DNA from: Gari tellinella
Taxonomy: Eukaryota; Mollusca; Bivalvia; Cardiida; Psammobiidae
DNA length: 64,000 bases
Direction of reading: 5' to 3'
Assembly: GCA_922989275.2 (NCBI GenBank)
Contig: OV277866.1
Coordinates: 29,901,246-29,965,245, forward strand
Shown here: piece after piece, positions 43,206 to 53,742 of the stretch
How positions within the stretch are numbered: position 1 is the stretch's first letter
Layout of the letters: the number at the start of each line of letters is the position of its first letter
Made by a program: the position numbers and the translations under genes
Notes under the pieces: model-generated
What the model was told of the DNA's origin: nothing
What the model saw: only the letters and a program-made list of their open reading frames with translations
Databases searched by the model: none

Positions 43206-44060
43206 ACAAACAAATTCAGCACAAAGCCCAGATGAAAATATACTAATAATTTTCATAAAGCAGGGAGGAGAGAATCTTGTTAGAGACTTTAAATCAGGGT
43301 TCGACATTGGCCTACGTCCGATAGACATTCACTAGTAACGGCGATGTTCGATCTAGTGATCCCTCGCAGTTACTAACCCGAATGGGTCTAGTTAAAATCT
43401 GAGGATGATTTTTTTAAATTCACGCATTTAGAAAATGACATCATTATGGTCAAGCTAAAAATCCTACCCAGTTCGCCACTGTGGTTTCAGACAAGTAGGT
43501 TGCTCAGACCTCAAAACTGTTTCCGCATCTAAATAAAGCACGCAGACGGGAAATCCTTGTTCTAAAATTAGCAGTAGTAACTATCCCGCACTAATTAGGG
43601 CGATGAGTAAAATCCGGTTCAGTTACGAAAAATATCGGTGTGATTAATTGATCATCTCGCGCTATACTTAAAACACCTGATTGTGTTGATAACAGTTACG
43701 TTTTGAATGTTTTTAGAATTGATCATTTTTAATTAGAAAGGTACAATATCCGAAAAGGTAACTGCAGTCTCAGTTTTTGAAATTGAAAATGACAATTTAT
43801 TCTGCGAACCGATATTTCTCGGTAGTTACCGGATATTACACTTTCCCACGCTTTTCACTACCATGATTGTCGTAAGTATCTTCAATGCAATTATTTTACC
43901 TAAAACACAATTTTGTATCAATTTTTACGTGCGAAACCGAAATCAATCCCAATTCTGATATATTATTTGTTTTGTTAACGAAAATATCCATTTTTCTGCC
44001 AAGTATAAGTACGACATTCAGCGAACGCTTTTTTGTTTGTGTACATTGTAACGTCAAATC
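43206..44060. other. No gene recognised between repeat E and the zinc-finger fragment
   Basis: An imperfect inverted pair, AATATCCGAAAAGGTAAC (43747) and GTTACCGGATATT (43825), may be a small MITE. Otherwise there is no recognisable content. Confidence 0.4.
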
Positions 44061-44280
44061 ATGTCAGATTTATTCAGCTTCGGTCTTAATGGTAAGAAAA
44101 AGGAAGAGAAAGGGGCGAGTACAGCTACGGCGGAGTCAAAGACACGCTATGAAAAACAAAAAAGACAGAGAAAGTTTTGCGAAATTATTGAAGTTTACCA
44201 AAGATTCAGTTGTTTCTGTTTGGTCTACCAACTTTTTGGTCTGGTCTAGTAATGTTTGCAGGCTACAAGACCGAATGTCT
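44061..44280 (+). pseudogene. Possible N-terminal fragment of a hAT/TTF-type zinc-finger protein
   Basis: An ATG opens MSDLFSFG, a Lys-rich stretch, then SKTRYEKQKRQRKF. Another frame continues with KFTKDSVVSVWSTNF and then MFAGYKTECL. The order 'basic RKF, Trp/aromatic cluster, MFC..C' recalls TTF-type zinc fingers at the start of hAT transposases and ZNF862-like proteins, but the cysteines are not clear. It breaks at about 44280 where the LINE RT resumes. Weak call. Confidence 0.25.
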
Positions 44281-44289
44281 AGTGAAAAA

Positions 44290-45285
44290 AAAAGTTAATG
44301 TCGAACGAGTGTTGTGTCTGCTGTTCCAACAATGCTGGATCAAAGGTGAATTACCCAGTGCATTCAAAATGGACCTAAAAATTGTCATGCCCAAATTAGG
44401 TAAAGCAGATTACAACAAAGTAAGGGCATATCGTCCAATAACGTTGGAAAGTGTTATAGGAAAGATTTTCGAATGAGTTGTAGCAAGTCGACTGAGATGG
44501 AAATGCGAAGTAGAGGAGATTTTTGCAAGAAGCCAGGAAGCATACAGGAAGAACCGCTCATGCTCAAACTCTGTAACTAGACTAAGTACATGACTTACAT
44601 AGCGCCAGAGATAAAGGACTCTTCTCAGTGGTCTCTGTCTTAGACTATGAATCTTGCTTTGAATCAATTTGGAGAGTCGGTCTGGTGTTTAAGGCAATTA
44701 AGAAAGGAATAAAAGGCAGACTTTTGGTTTATCTTCACCAGTACCTTCAAAACCGGAAATTCTTCATCACAGTGAATGATCATATTAAATCCGACATTAT
44801 TACCTCAAAAGTAGGAATTCCACAGGGTTTAGTATTATCACCATTATTATGCAACATTTATACAGATGACGCAATGGAAAAAGTTATTTGCAAACACATT
44901 GAATTTGCAGATGATAGCACACTGTGGAAGTCAGATTCAGACCTTAAAAGTGCAATTACAGTTATGGAAAGTGACATTGAGAAGCTAGCTAGCACTTGGT
45001 GTGACTTATGGAACATGAATATCAGTATTGAAAAGTCAGAGTTCCTTGTGTTCAAGCCAAACAACAGTACTGCTATTGATACAAGTCTAGCTATCCAAGG
45101 AAAACAACTAAAAAAGGTAAAGAGCAAGAAATTATTAGGAGTAATCTTAGATGAGAAGCTGATTTTCAAAGAGCATATTACAAAGAAAGTAATTTCAGGC
45201 CAAATTAGGAGACATACTGGGATGCAGTCAATCAACTTTCATGAGAGTGTACAAAAGTCTAGTCCTGCTCAGTCTTGAGTATGGA
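44290..45285 (+). pseudogene. LINE reverse transcriptase domain
   Basis: The fingers read AYRPITLESVIGKIFE with a stop right after (44474). From 44628 an open frame of 216 codons has LDYESCFESIWR (motif A), GIPQGLVLSPLL (motif B), EFADDSTLW (motif C catalytic pair) and KLLGVILDEKL (thumb). Motifs B and C are intact, so decay is recent or mild here. A stop near 45278 and a frame change lead into the next block. Confidence 0.85.
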
Positions 45286-45729
45286 TGCAGTGCGTTTGCA
45301 ACAGAAATTGATGTGGCTGAAAAGGAAATGGGGAAAGTGCAGCGAAAGGCAATGCTTTTAGCAACGGGGTGTATGGCTTCTACAGCCACTGACCAGCTTG
45401 AGATTCTCGCCAACACTACCCCATTTAGGCTGCATTTGAAATGCAAAAATGCTGAGGAACTAGTGACAATTTTTAGTAAGCATGAAAACGCCCCGATAAA
45501 AAATCAAATGCAAGAGTGGACGGAGAAAGGAGGTGATAGATGTTTATTGCAGTACATGGTTAGTCAGTCTAATGAAGTGAAGGGACGTGTTGAGCTGGAA
45601 CATATTGAAAACGATTTCAGCTACACAAAAGAGGGTGGACTTGCGTTAACCAGGAAGCCATCATTCATCACATTTGAAGAAGAGTTTAACAAAGGAAATG
45701 ACGAGCAATATCCGAGACATAATGGGTAA
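45241..45729 (+). pseudogene. LINE ORF2 connector between RT and RNase H
   Basis: VYKSLVLLSLEYGCSAF, EKEMGKVQRKAMLLATGC and STATDQLEILANTTPFRLHL match the connector after RT in I-like and Jockey-like proteins (ALR..V.P.LEYG..., Q...LR..TG). It overlaps the RT frame at 45241-45278 through a frameshift. Confidence 0.75.
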
Positions 45730-46305
45730 CATTCCAGTGACAGACATCACCGTTTTACTGGTGGCTCAGCACTAGGCAATCCGGGGCCTAGAGGTGCTGG
45801 GGCATGCATCTATCTTGGGGGCCCAGAATCTGATCCCATACAGCTGAGCACACCAGTACACAAAATGGGTAATAACTATATCGGAGAAAATTTCATGGAA
45901 TCTGCATAGCACTAAAAGCGTTGAACGACTACGAAATCTCCCACAAAACAATACACTTTTTTGTTGACTGCCAACCAGCTATAAGAGCAGTTTTCTCTAC
46001 AGAAATCCCATCAAACAACTTTTCAACGATCTTAGAAAGTAGACAATTTATTAACAAACTGACAGAAAGAAACAACTGTATGCTAGTACATTTGAGGTTA
46101 GCCAAAAAAGGAGCAAGATTGGCTGAAGATAATGCTGCTTTTGTGGGGGATAATAAGCGGGATAAGAAAGTTGTAGTAAAACGATTACGTAGCAGTTTAA
46201 AGGAAAAGTGGCAGAGGCGCTACACCAATGTGTCGTCAAATGACAGATTTATTGAAATGTTCCCCAATGTCAAGTTGTCAACATGGGAATTCCACCCATG
46301 ATCAA
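45730..46305 (+). pseudogene. LINE RNase H domain, first catalytic Asp mutated
   Basis: FTGGSALGNPGPRGAGACIY (about 45752) matches the RNase H opening, where the family has an Asp in place of the first Gly (usually TDGSA). MESA and a stop follow. From 45921 the frame has IHFFVDCQPAIRA (the Asp strand) and EDNA near the end (family: HxGxxGNExAD). The enzyme would remove RNA from the cDNA hybrid. It is dead because of the mutation, stops and a frameshift. Confidence 0.75.
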
Positions 46306-46558
46306 GAGGAGAAGACAGGAAAACCTATACAACAGGGTAATAACTGGCCACTGTGGTCTAAATGCCCATATGTCAAAGTTATTAGAGGATGTGTCACCAC
46401 TGTGCGAAAAGTGTCATGTTCGAAAAACAGTCAGGCACTTTGTGTTTGACTGTGACAATTTTGATATAAATCAAAGAAATGTTATGGAAAGAAGATGCCA
46501 AGAGATTCTAATGAAATATGGTGAAATTGGACAAAAAGTAGACATGAAAGTGTAATGG
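46283..46558 (+). pseudogene. LINE ORF2 C-terminal zinc-like tail
   Basis: NRVITGHCGLNAHMSKL is followed by CEKCHVRKTVRHFVFDC, a C-x2-C-x7-H-x4-C pattern found at the end of many LINE ORF2 proteins. A stop at 46553-46555 ends the frame. Confidence 0.75.
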
Positions 46559-46779
46559 AGATGGTCAAAGATGTTTGAAATCGGAGATCATGGAAAACTT
46601 TCTCCATTTCTTAGTCAGCACCAACTGAATAGATTCTAAAACCAGCCTGTTAATGACAATTATCAAGTGTATTCATCAAGAGTTATAAAGAAAACCACAT
46701 AGAGCAAACTTTACAGAGAGACCATACTCAGCCGTATATATAAAGAGTTTAGGATAAACAACAACAAAAACAAATTGTT

Positions 46780-47140
46780 AAATGGGGACAATGTGAAAAA
46801 TGTTTAAGATGGGTACATCTTAGTTTCTGCTCCAAAGTCAGGGTATTGAGAATAGGAGACGAGTTCCTCTGCCAAGGCTGCCTATACGGTATACCCCACC
46901 CATTAATTATTTCAAATGAAAAAAGACCCAAAAACTTGGGAATATGTTTTTAGATTTAAAATACTTAAAACCAGTTAAAAATACCTTTTGTTATTTTTAT
47001 GGTGTTCCAGAATTAGTGGCACATAATCTTTGTTGTGCACTATACTTTAAAGACAAGTGCCGGAAACTGGTTAAAGTTGTTTCCCCTGAGAGAAAATTAG
47101 GTCGGCCATGTTGGATGGATAACTAAGATACAAACAGATT
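46780..47140 (+). repeat. Dispersed family R3, copy 3 (partial)
   Basis: TTCCTCTGCCAAGGCTG, GAAACTGGTTAAAG and GAGAAAATTAGGTCGGCCAT match the end blocks of the R3 copies at 32285 and 34640. Confidence 0.55.
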
Positions 47141-48440
47141 GCAGCGGGTTACAAAGTTCCTAGCCGTGTTCTTACCACAGAATTATACACTGATATAATT
47201 CCGTGTTAAAGGTAAAGGTGATAGGTTTATCAAGTCTGAAATTTATCATGGAGGTACCAGTTTCAGTGCACTTAACGTTCAAACTGATCATGGTGATAAC
47301 AAATCATAAAAGTATATGGAACTATTATTCCTACCTTTGTAATCATTTGTCTAGGTTAATTCCTGTAAAAATATTTCCAAAATATTCTATATTTAGCGCA
47401 ATCGCCACCGTTTCAATGACGTAGTCATTTTGTGCTGAGAACATTTTGTTGTACCTATTACAGTGAGGGTTGGTTTTATCGAAGTAGAATCTACAGACTG
47501 TATCAAAAGTATGTGATCAATAAAAATATTGTAAGAATCATTCCTGTAATGTTTACCACCTATATAAATATTAAAGATTAGGATTTTCTCCCTTTTGAAT
47601 ATATAATTTTGTTCCTTCATCCTTGTCTATACTGCCTCTCTCCCATTTGAATAAGAAAAACAACAACAGTACATTTTCAGTCATTCCTTTATGAATTATG
47701 TTGGTCTCTGTTCCAATTCAGTTCGGCAAGGAGTGGTCACATAATTTTGACAAGTATACCCTGACCCTGTAGGCTATTTTCGTCATTTTTATTTCTTCAA
47801 AAGAGTCGCTTAAATAATGTAAATCAAATCACAATATCAAGCCATTCAAAAAATAATTTACCGAAAAACAGTTTCTGTATATAAGGAGAGCATACTTTTG
47901 TAAGTGTACTGTACATGAAACAAAATAGACGGGACCACTTATTTCATGTGATTTTGGTGTAGAAGATAACAAAAAATGCATACCACTACAAAATTATGAA
48001 AATCAATTGTAAAAAGTGTTATTTTGGAAAATGTGTTTTCGGAGTGAAAACGGACATAAGGAAATTGGTTCAAATTGCTATGCTTTATTTTTTATAGTCA
48101 ATAAATTATCCGTTTGCATCAAATTTTGGATTTTTTTGGACAAAGATGACAGGAAAAGTTTACTTTGCCGATAGCATAAAGTGATAACATAATTGAGCTC
48201 TTCAGAAAGAAGATAGAGTTGTCGCAGTTAAGTGCACCGAAATAGGTACCTCACTGAAACAGGTACACTGACGATATCATATTCTTCCGACTTTTACAAT
48301 TATCGAGTCACAAGTCGGCCATTTACATTCGGCGCTACTAGCAGCCATGACACATTGACTTATTTGCCTCTCAGGTACGCATTTAAATCACCTGGGTGAA
48401 GTGGAGCAATGTAGGGTTAATTTTTTGCTCAGAAAAATTT
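47141..48440. other. No gene recognised
   Basis: AT-rich, without recognisable protein, RNA or MITE ends. Confidence 0.4.
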
Positions 48441-48443
48441 CAG

Positions 48444-48512
48444 TGATCCTGACAGGACTCGAACCAGGAACCTCTCGCTTCCTACCATTGGGCCACCGAC
48501 ACCTGTTCTTAC
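48444..48512 (-). tRNA. tRNA-derived sequence with shortened middle (SINE head or pseudogene)
   Basis: On the minus strand TGGCCCAATGG is a perfect box A and GGTTCGAGTCC a perfect box B, but they are only ~19 bp apart, too close for a full anticodon arm. CCTGGTTCGAGTCCTG gives a short T arm. It is followed by an AT-rich tail. It is therefore a tRNA relic. Confidence 0.5.
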
Positions 48513-48859
48513 AATATGGCGTTGATTTTATTTTCGCTGCTTTTTTGGGAGTATTGATAACGTAAGATACATACAAGAATATAGATCAGAATTATTCATG
48601 ATGCATTTAGATCTACCTTTGTTTCCCTGATCGTAGATATTGGTTATCTATTACTTGAGCTATTGCTTTTGCTGTTAGACGGTGGATGTCCTCTGCCAAG
48701 AAAATACCATTAAATGACGTAAAATTCCGCAATAATGACGTGCTTATGACGTCATAAATTGGATAGTCTAAAACTGAGTCATTTTGATACCGGACACATA
48801 GGATCCATAGGATTTAATTATATCTAACCTGCTGTTCATCACTTTTCTGCCTTTTATAT

Positions 48860-48956
48860 CAGGCCTGCCATTTCTCCGGATTTTTCCTAAATCTTCGGAT
48901 TTTTTTCTAGTACATGATAGCTTAAAGCAGGCTGAAAGTAAAACAGAATGCGCCTT
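48860..48956 (+). mobile_element. Left half of the hAT-like H2 MITE
   Basis: CAGGCCTGCCATTTCTCCGG then the same order as 6411, up to the first H2 arm (AGTAAAACAGAATGCGCC). It breaks there. A CCAAACCTCTC-rich stretch follows (48971-49020), resembling the satellite at 52902. Confidence 0.75.
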
Positions 48957-49029
48957 CAGCATGCTAAGACCAAACCTCCCCAAACCTCTCAAAACCTCCC
49001 CTAACCTCCCCAAACCACTTAAAAGCCAG

Positions 49030-49557
49030 TATGTAGCTGTCAAGTAGCCAAAATCGCGCATTTCTGAAACCTGAACATTCAGGCACATACGTAATTTAAA
49101 CATATAAAAAGAAGTAATCCGCTATGTATATGGAGCCTAGGCAACATTGCTTACAAACCCATGAATTCCTCAATCCTCAATCCACGGACTCTTCGTCACT
49201 AATGACTCAATGGTGAGTAATGGTCTCTGGTGTGTAAGTTCCTCTTCGGTAAATTTCTCTCATGTAAGATTATGTGTATCTTAGTTGTGGATTTTGGATT
49301 GAGATTGGTCGCAGTCTGTTGGTATCGCCGCGAACCTGTCTGTTGCATGTAGCCTGTTAACCTGTGTTTTAGCCACCCTTAGCTATATTTTTCGCGCATG
49401 CGCTTTTTGGTGTAACATTTCTTACTTGTTCATGGATCTAATTCTGAACTGAACCTTCAATAACACGAATATATACAAATAAAACTTGTGAAATAAATAC
49501 AAATGTAAATTACAGTACCGTTTTCGAAGGATGTCATTGCTCTGGACCATCGGGATG
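49030..49557. other. No gene recognised
   Basis: No recognisable coding or RNA feature. Confidence 0.4.
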
Positions 49558-49950
49558 CTTTCTTGTCAATTCGCCACCTCTGATTGGTCGTTCGATAATT
49601 AGGTCAATGTAGGTTCTGTCAGTAATTTATAGTTTGTTTCATGAAATTTGAACATTGTTTAATGATTTTGAAATATTTAATTTTTTAAAAATAAATAATA
49701 ACTTTTACAACTTTACAATAAAAAAGTAACAACGGGCAAATAGAGATAAAATTACCAACATGTCCTTTGATTTGAAACTTTTTGTGAATTATTGTTATTT
49801 TACCTGTTTCTTTCGCATTTTCGGCGCTTGAAATCTTCCTCAGTGTAACTGTCCTAGTATTCGGATATCCTCTGTAGTTTTCGGACATCCTCGGTAGCCT
49901 GCTCGTGACGGAATTCTAAGTTTTGCTTAGGTGGCGAATTGACAAGAAAG
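49558..49950. mobile_element. TIR element with perfect 22-bp ends
   Basis: CTTTCTTGTCAATTCGCCAC at 49558 is the exact inverse complement of GTGGCGAATTGACAAGAAAG ending at 49950; the match covers 22 bp. A partial repeat (TGGCGAAATGACAAG) follows outside. Non-coding AT-rich interior. Confidence 0.65.
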
Positions 49951-50135
49951 TGGCGAAATGACAAGAATCAAGGATATATAGTGCGCTACTTCTTTCTTAA
50001 TAGTTTCCCTCCAGCCTTGTAAATGTGTGGAAAGAAGCCGATTTTTAAATCGGTTTGTTGACATCCGATCAACGGCGGAGATTTTCCGAGTTCGTTCGGC
50101 TTTCGCCCGGTAAAGATGTTTTCATAGTGTTTTCT

Positions 50136-50730
50136 TCTGACTTGGCAGAGTTATTTTTAGATTTGGAACATTCTAAAACTTTAAAATGTATGAGTATATA
50201 TTCCCTACATTCAGCAAGAGACATTAGGCGTTTTCGACTGGCTAATTTTCGTGCAGCAACCAAATCTCGTGGAGCACATATTTTGTTCGACTGGTAGTGT
50301 GACACACGCCGCGGAGTACGAAAGATATCGGCTGTAAACCCTTGTTGAGTTCGTTGAGCAATAGACGCCAAACATAATCTATAAACAATTTTTTGGTCAG
50401 ATCTGTTTCGTGGTGTAATCTCAATTGATGGAAAAGCTCAAGTTTTGCCAGTCAAATACGACTAACTATAGCTGTATTTATTGTGCGCAATATACAGTAG
50501 AGAATACATTTTTCTTTCCGGTTTAAACGCAAACGCAATTCACTTCACTGTGGAAATTAACTGTTAGAAATTTTAACTATTTTTTTAATCGGAGTAGCAA
50601 ACAGGTTGGAGCCTGATCAGACGCCGGGTTACCCGGTGTCTGATCTGGCTCCAACCTGTTTGCAATGGTCATAATAGTTTTGTTTATAAATGCGTTTACG
50701 GTTTAATTTGAAAGAATAAAATATCAGTAA
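50136..50730. mobile_element. R4 left end plus diverged family A MITE
   Basis: TCTGACTTGGCAGAGTTAT at 50136 is an R4 end. TACAGTAGAGAATAC at 50493 starts a family A copy with an H1 hairpin (about 50597-50664, centre GGGTTACCC) and a degraded right end near 50730. Confidence 0.6.
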
Positions 50731-50817
50731 AGTAAGCGCAGCGTTCTCGTGCTGCACGATGATCATACTTATCTCAAGTAGGAATATGTACGACTATGTA
50801 TTCGATGTTACCTTCCT

Positions 50818-51067
50818 TACAGTGGAGAAAATGTTATTCTTTCCCAATAAACGCGCTTACGCTAAAACCATGATTTCAATTGCAAACAGTTTGGAGCAGA
50901 TCAGACGCCGGATAACCCGGCGTCTGATCAGGCACCAAACTGTTTGCAACTCAGACTAACATGAATGGTCATAATTGTCTAAAGGTTGTGTTTTATGCGT
51001 TTTATTGTGATGCGTTTGCGTTTCGTTTGCGTTTAAACGGGAAAGAATAACGTTTTCTCCGCTGTTA
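50818..51067. mobile_element. Family A MITE with H1 core
   Basis: TACAGTGGAGAAAATG at the left and GTTTTCTCCGCTGT at the right. The H1 hairpin at about 50881-50947 centres on GGATAACCC. Confidence 0.85.
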
Positions 51068-51096
51068 CCTATTTACCATTATGTAATAGATACTGT

Positions 51097-51258
51097 ACTA
51101 GTTTCGCTTCAAAAGTGTCTTATAACAACGGTGAGAAGACTGTTTCGCGAGGAGGAACAACAAAGTGTCCGAGGCGAAGCCGAGGACATCTTTGTTGTTC
51201 GTCCGAGCGAAACAGTCTTCTCACCGTTGTTATAGGATACTTTTGAAGCGAACGAGTA
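51097..51258. mobile_element. 162-bp palindromic MITE, TA ends
   Basis: TACTAGTTTCGCTTCAAAAG at the left is inverted at the right (CTTTTGAAGCGAACGAGTA). The arms remain complementary through AACGGTGAGAAGACTGTTTC to a CGAGGCGAAGCCGAGG centre. It has the same fold-on-itself layout as the one at 16722. Confidence 0.85.
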
Positions 51259-51689
51259 CCTGTATCTGACTTATACGCAGATTTGTAATAACTATCTAAC
51301 ACCGAGTCAATAACGATTTTGTCAATTTAAGATAGAAATTTAATCTAACCACTTCTAAAATATTGAAATACATGTACACGTAAACCAACTATAATTTTCA
51401 TTTATCCTATTTCTAACTTGCACGAGTATACCGTGCAGCCTGTGTGCTAGGTCATGCCGTAAAATAACTACATATTTGTTTGTCTACGCTCAGAAATAGT
51501 ACTCAGCTAGTAAGGTACGCGCTGTTTTTCCTGTAGATTCTCTCTTAATCAGTTTAGTCGACATTTTATTTTTAAGCATTTAGCATTAAGGCCAATAAAT
51601 ATTTGAACCTTGTCAGTTTAGCCCGATATAATTCCTTATCTGTCCCTTTATAATCAAACCAAGGACCAGGGACCCCCTCCCCCGAAGAG

Positions 51690-52078
51690 GCACAATAATA
51701 TGTTATTGCGTCTGCTTTGAAATTGCCGTCTGCATTTATTTTCAATAGCAAAGTTTCGGGATTTGACTACATGAATGTTGATACAAGCGTTATCAGTGTG
51801 GATCCTGTTCAAACGCTGAGTTACTGCGTGTTTGATATTGATCCACACCGTTTGCAAGTGTTCGTTATCCCTTATCACACTGAATTGCCGTCTGCTTTCA
51901 ATATATCATTTTTGGAGAAGCTCAAAATCATTCTTATGCTTTTCAAATTGAATAAAAATTGAAATTGAGTGACAAATGATTTAGATCCAGATCACATGCC
52001 GCGTTACGCGGCGTCTTCTCTGGATCCAAACTGTTTGCAAATGTAAGCCAAGCGACACTTAGCATTGCAAGGGTTACC
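51690..52078. mobile_element. Two diverged TTAACCC-type relics with H1-like hairpins
   Basis: TGCGTCTGCTTTGAAATTGCC (about 51707, 51888) and GTGTGGATCCTGTTCAAACG with GATATTGATCCACACCG (about 51797-51850) form one relic. The second (51865-52078) has CCCTTATCACACTGAATTGC, an H1 hairpin (51975-52040) and CATTGCAAGGGTTACC. Confidence 0.5.
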
Positions 52079-52239
52079 TGGTCAATTCCCGGGCAGTGCA
52101 AGAGTTAAACAGGTGACAGCATGCTCACCACGTGCACCACGCCCGTAAAAAGTATACAATAACAGAATGTAAAACTGTCCGGTAACAGAAAAAAGTGTCC
52201 GGTATCGAATGTAAGAGGGCACTTTTTGAATAGCTCTGC

Positions 52240-52264
52240 GGGGGGGGGGGGGGGGGGGGGGGGG
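52240..52264. repeat. G25 homopolymer
   Basis: Twenty-five G; a second G13 run is at 52460-52472. Confidence 0.95.
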
Positions 52265-52499
52265 AATCTGCGTATAATAACTATTCTGTCCTAAAGTAAC
52301 ACAGACAAGTGAGAAAAATCGGATCGATCACGTGACTCTTATTCGACCATGCGGTAATTCTCGGAAGCCGACACGAAGATTTGTTATGTAAACAAAGAGC
52401 TTATTTTTCCAACCATCTCGATAAGAAATCGGCACATTTATGTATGATTCTTAAAGAAAGGGGGGGGGGGGGCATATGTTAGGCATCTGACAACCGTTT

Positions 52500-52900
52500 T
52501 CGCTTAAAGTTTTAATACATAGACAATGTAGGCTACATATATAAGAAATTGCGCGTTTTAAACATCCATTTGGGCGACATTCTGCCTTTAAAAAACCATT
52601 TATTATACTTTATTTTCGTAATATCTAAGCAAAAAAGGTTCATAAATGGCGAACTTGGGCTAAAATACGGAAAAAAATGCAAAATAAAATTAAATCTACG
52701 ATTTATATTTCATTCAAGGGAAGCAACTCGTACCAAACTTAAGAACACATACATACAGTTTGGTGCTGTTTGTCTGTAGATCTAAATGCTCTTGAATGGA
52801 AATTATCGCAGATTTAATTTATTTTAGGCATATTCTATTACTTCACGTTTAAAATCACAATGTATAAGCTTTCTTTGATTTTTTATTAAAGAAATTTTAG
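52500..52900. other. No gene recognised
   Basis: AT-rich, without a recognisable feature. Confidence 0.4.
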
Positions 52901-52904
52901 TATT

Positions 52905-53742
52905 AAGTGGTTTGCGGAGGTTTGGAGAGGTTTTGGGTCAATAGACGTCATTCCGACTATTGGCCCCAAACCTCTCCAAACCCTTTAAAAACAACACAGA
53001 CGGTGAATGTTTAGGCTTACACTCGCCTGATATAAGGTTTATTTGATTTATTTAATAAAGAAATAAGGTATTTAAGGTTGTTTTTAAGTGGGTTGTGGAG
53101 GTTTGGAGAGGTTTGGGGTCAATAGACGTCTGTCAGACTATGACCCAAAACCTCTCCAAACCCTTTAAAACAACACAGACGGTGAATGTTTGGGCTTAAA
53201 CTCGCCTGATATTTAAAGGTTTATTTGATTTATTTAATAAAGAAATAAGGTATTTAAGATTGTTTTTAAGTGGGTTGTGGAGGTTTTGAGAGGTTTGGGG
53301 TCAATAGACGTCTGTCCGACTATGACCCCAAACCTCTCCAAACCCTTTAAAAACAACAAAGACGGTGAATGTTTGGGCTTAAATTTGCAAATATAAGCTT
53401 TATTTGATTGATCTATTAAAACATAGGTATTTAAGGTTGTTTGTAAGTGGGTTGTGGAGGTTTGGAGAGGTTTCGGGTCAATAGACGTCTGTCCGACTAT
53501 GACCCCAAACCTCTCATAACCCTTTAAAAACAACACAGACGGTGAATGTTTGGGCTTAAATTCGCTAATATAAGCTTTATTTGATTGATTTATTAAAAAA
53601 ATAAGGTATTTAAGGTTGTTTTTAAGTGGGTTGTGGAGGTTTGGAGAGGTTTGGGGTCAATAGACGTCTGTCCGACTATGATCCCAAACCTCTCCAAACC
53701 CTTTAAAAACAACACAGACGGTGAATGTTTGGGCTTAAAATC
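52905..53742. repeat. Hairpin satellite, ~180-bp unit, five copies
   Basis: Units begin AAGTGGGTTGTGGAGG at 52905, 53086, 53268, 53445 and 53624. Each has GGTTTGGAGAGGTTTGGGGT, a loop CAATAGACGTCTGTCCGACT, and the inverse arm CCCCAAACCTCTCCAAACCC, then AACACAGACGGTGAATG and an AT-rich spacer. Arms are conserved with compensating matches. A 100-codon open frame (53234-53536, minus) exists only because some units are a multiple of three. Confidence 0.9.

Larger units (their letters stand above)
40263..46640 (+). mobile_element. Broken LINE with ORF1, EN, RT, RNase H and C-terminal zinc block
   Basis: Ordered domains on the plus strand are an ORF1 CCHC knuckle (40430-40520), an APE endonuclease (40590-41210), RT (44290-45280), RNase H (45735-46150) and a Cys/His tail (46340-46460). 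A gag-like CCHC plus EN-RT-RNase H layout fits the I-like superfamily. A tandem-repeat element and about 1 kb of other DNA separate EN from RT (41905-44290). Multiple stops and frameshifts make it inactive. The 3' end is near 46,640; no clear tail or TSD was found. Confidence 0.8.

Noticed and set aside
48388..48576. 62-codon frame containing RWPNGRKREVPGSSP
   Set aside because: Standard false translation of a tRNA-derived sequence.
51120..51302. 60-codon frame across the 162-bp palindrome
   Set aside because: Mirror of the hairpin sequence; no independent support.
53234..53536. 100-codon open frame on the minus strand with repeated LFLKG-ERFGVIVGQTSIDPK
   Set aside because: It is the translation of the hairpin satellite; it stays open only where unit length is a multiple of three, and it has no start context or domain.
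52905..53742. Palindromic repeats with spacers resembling CRISPR
   Set aside because: The spacers are near-identical between units, so it is a ~180-bp satellite.
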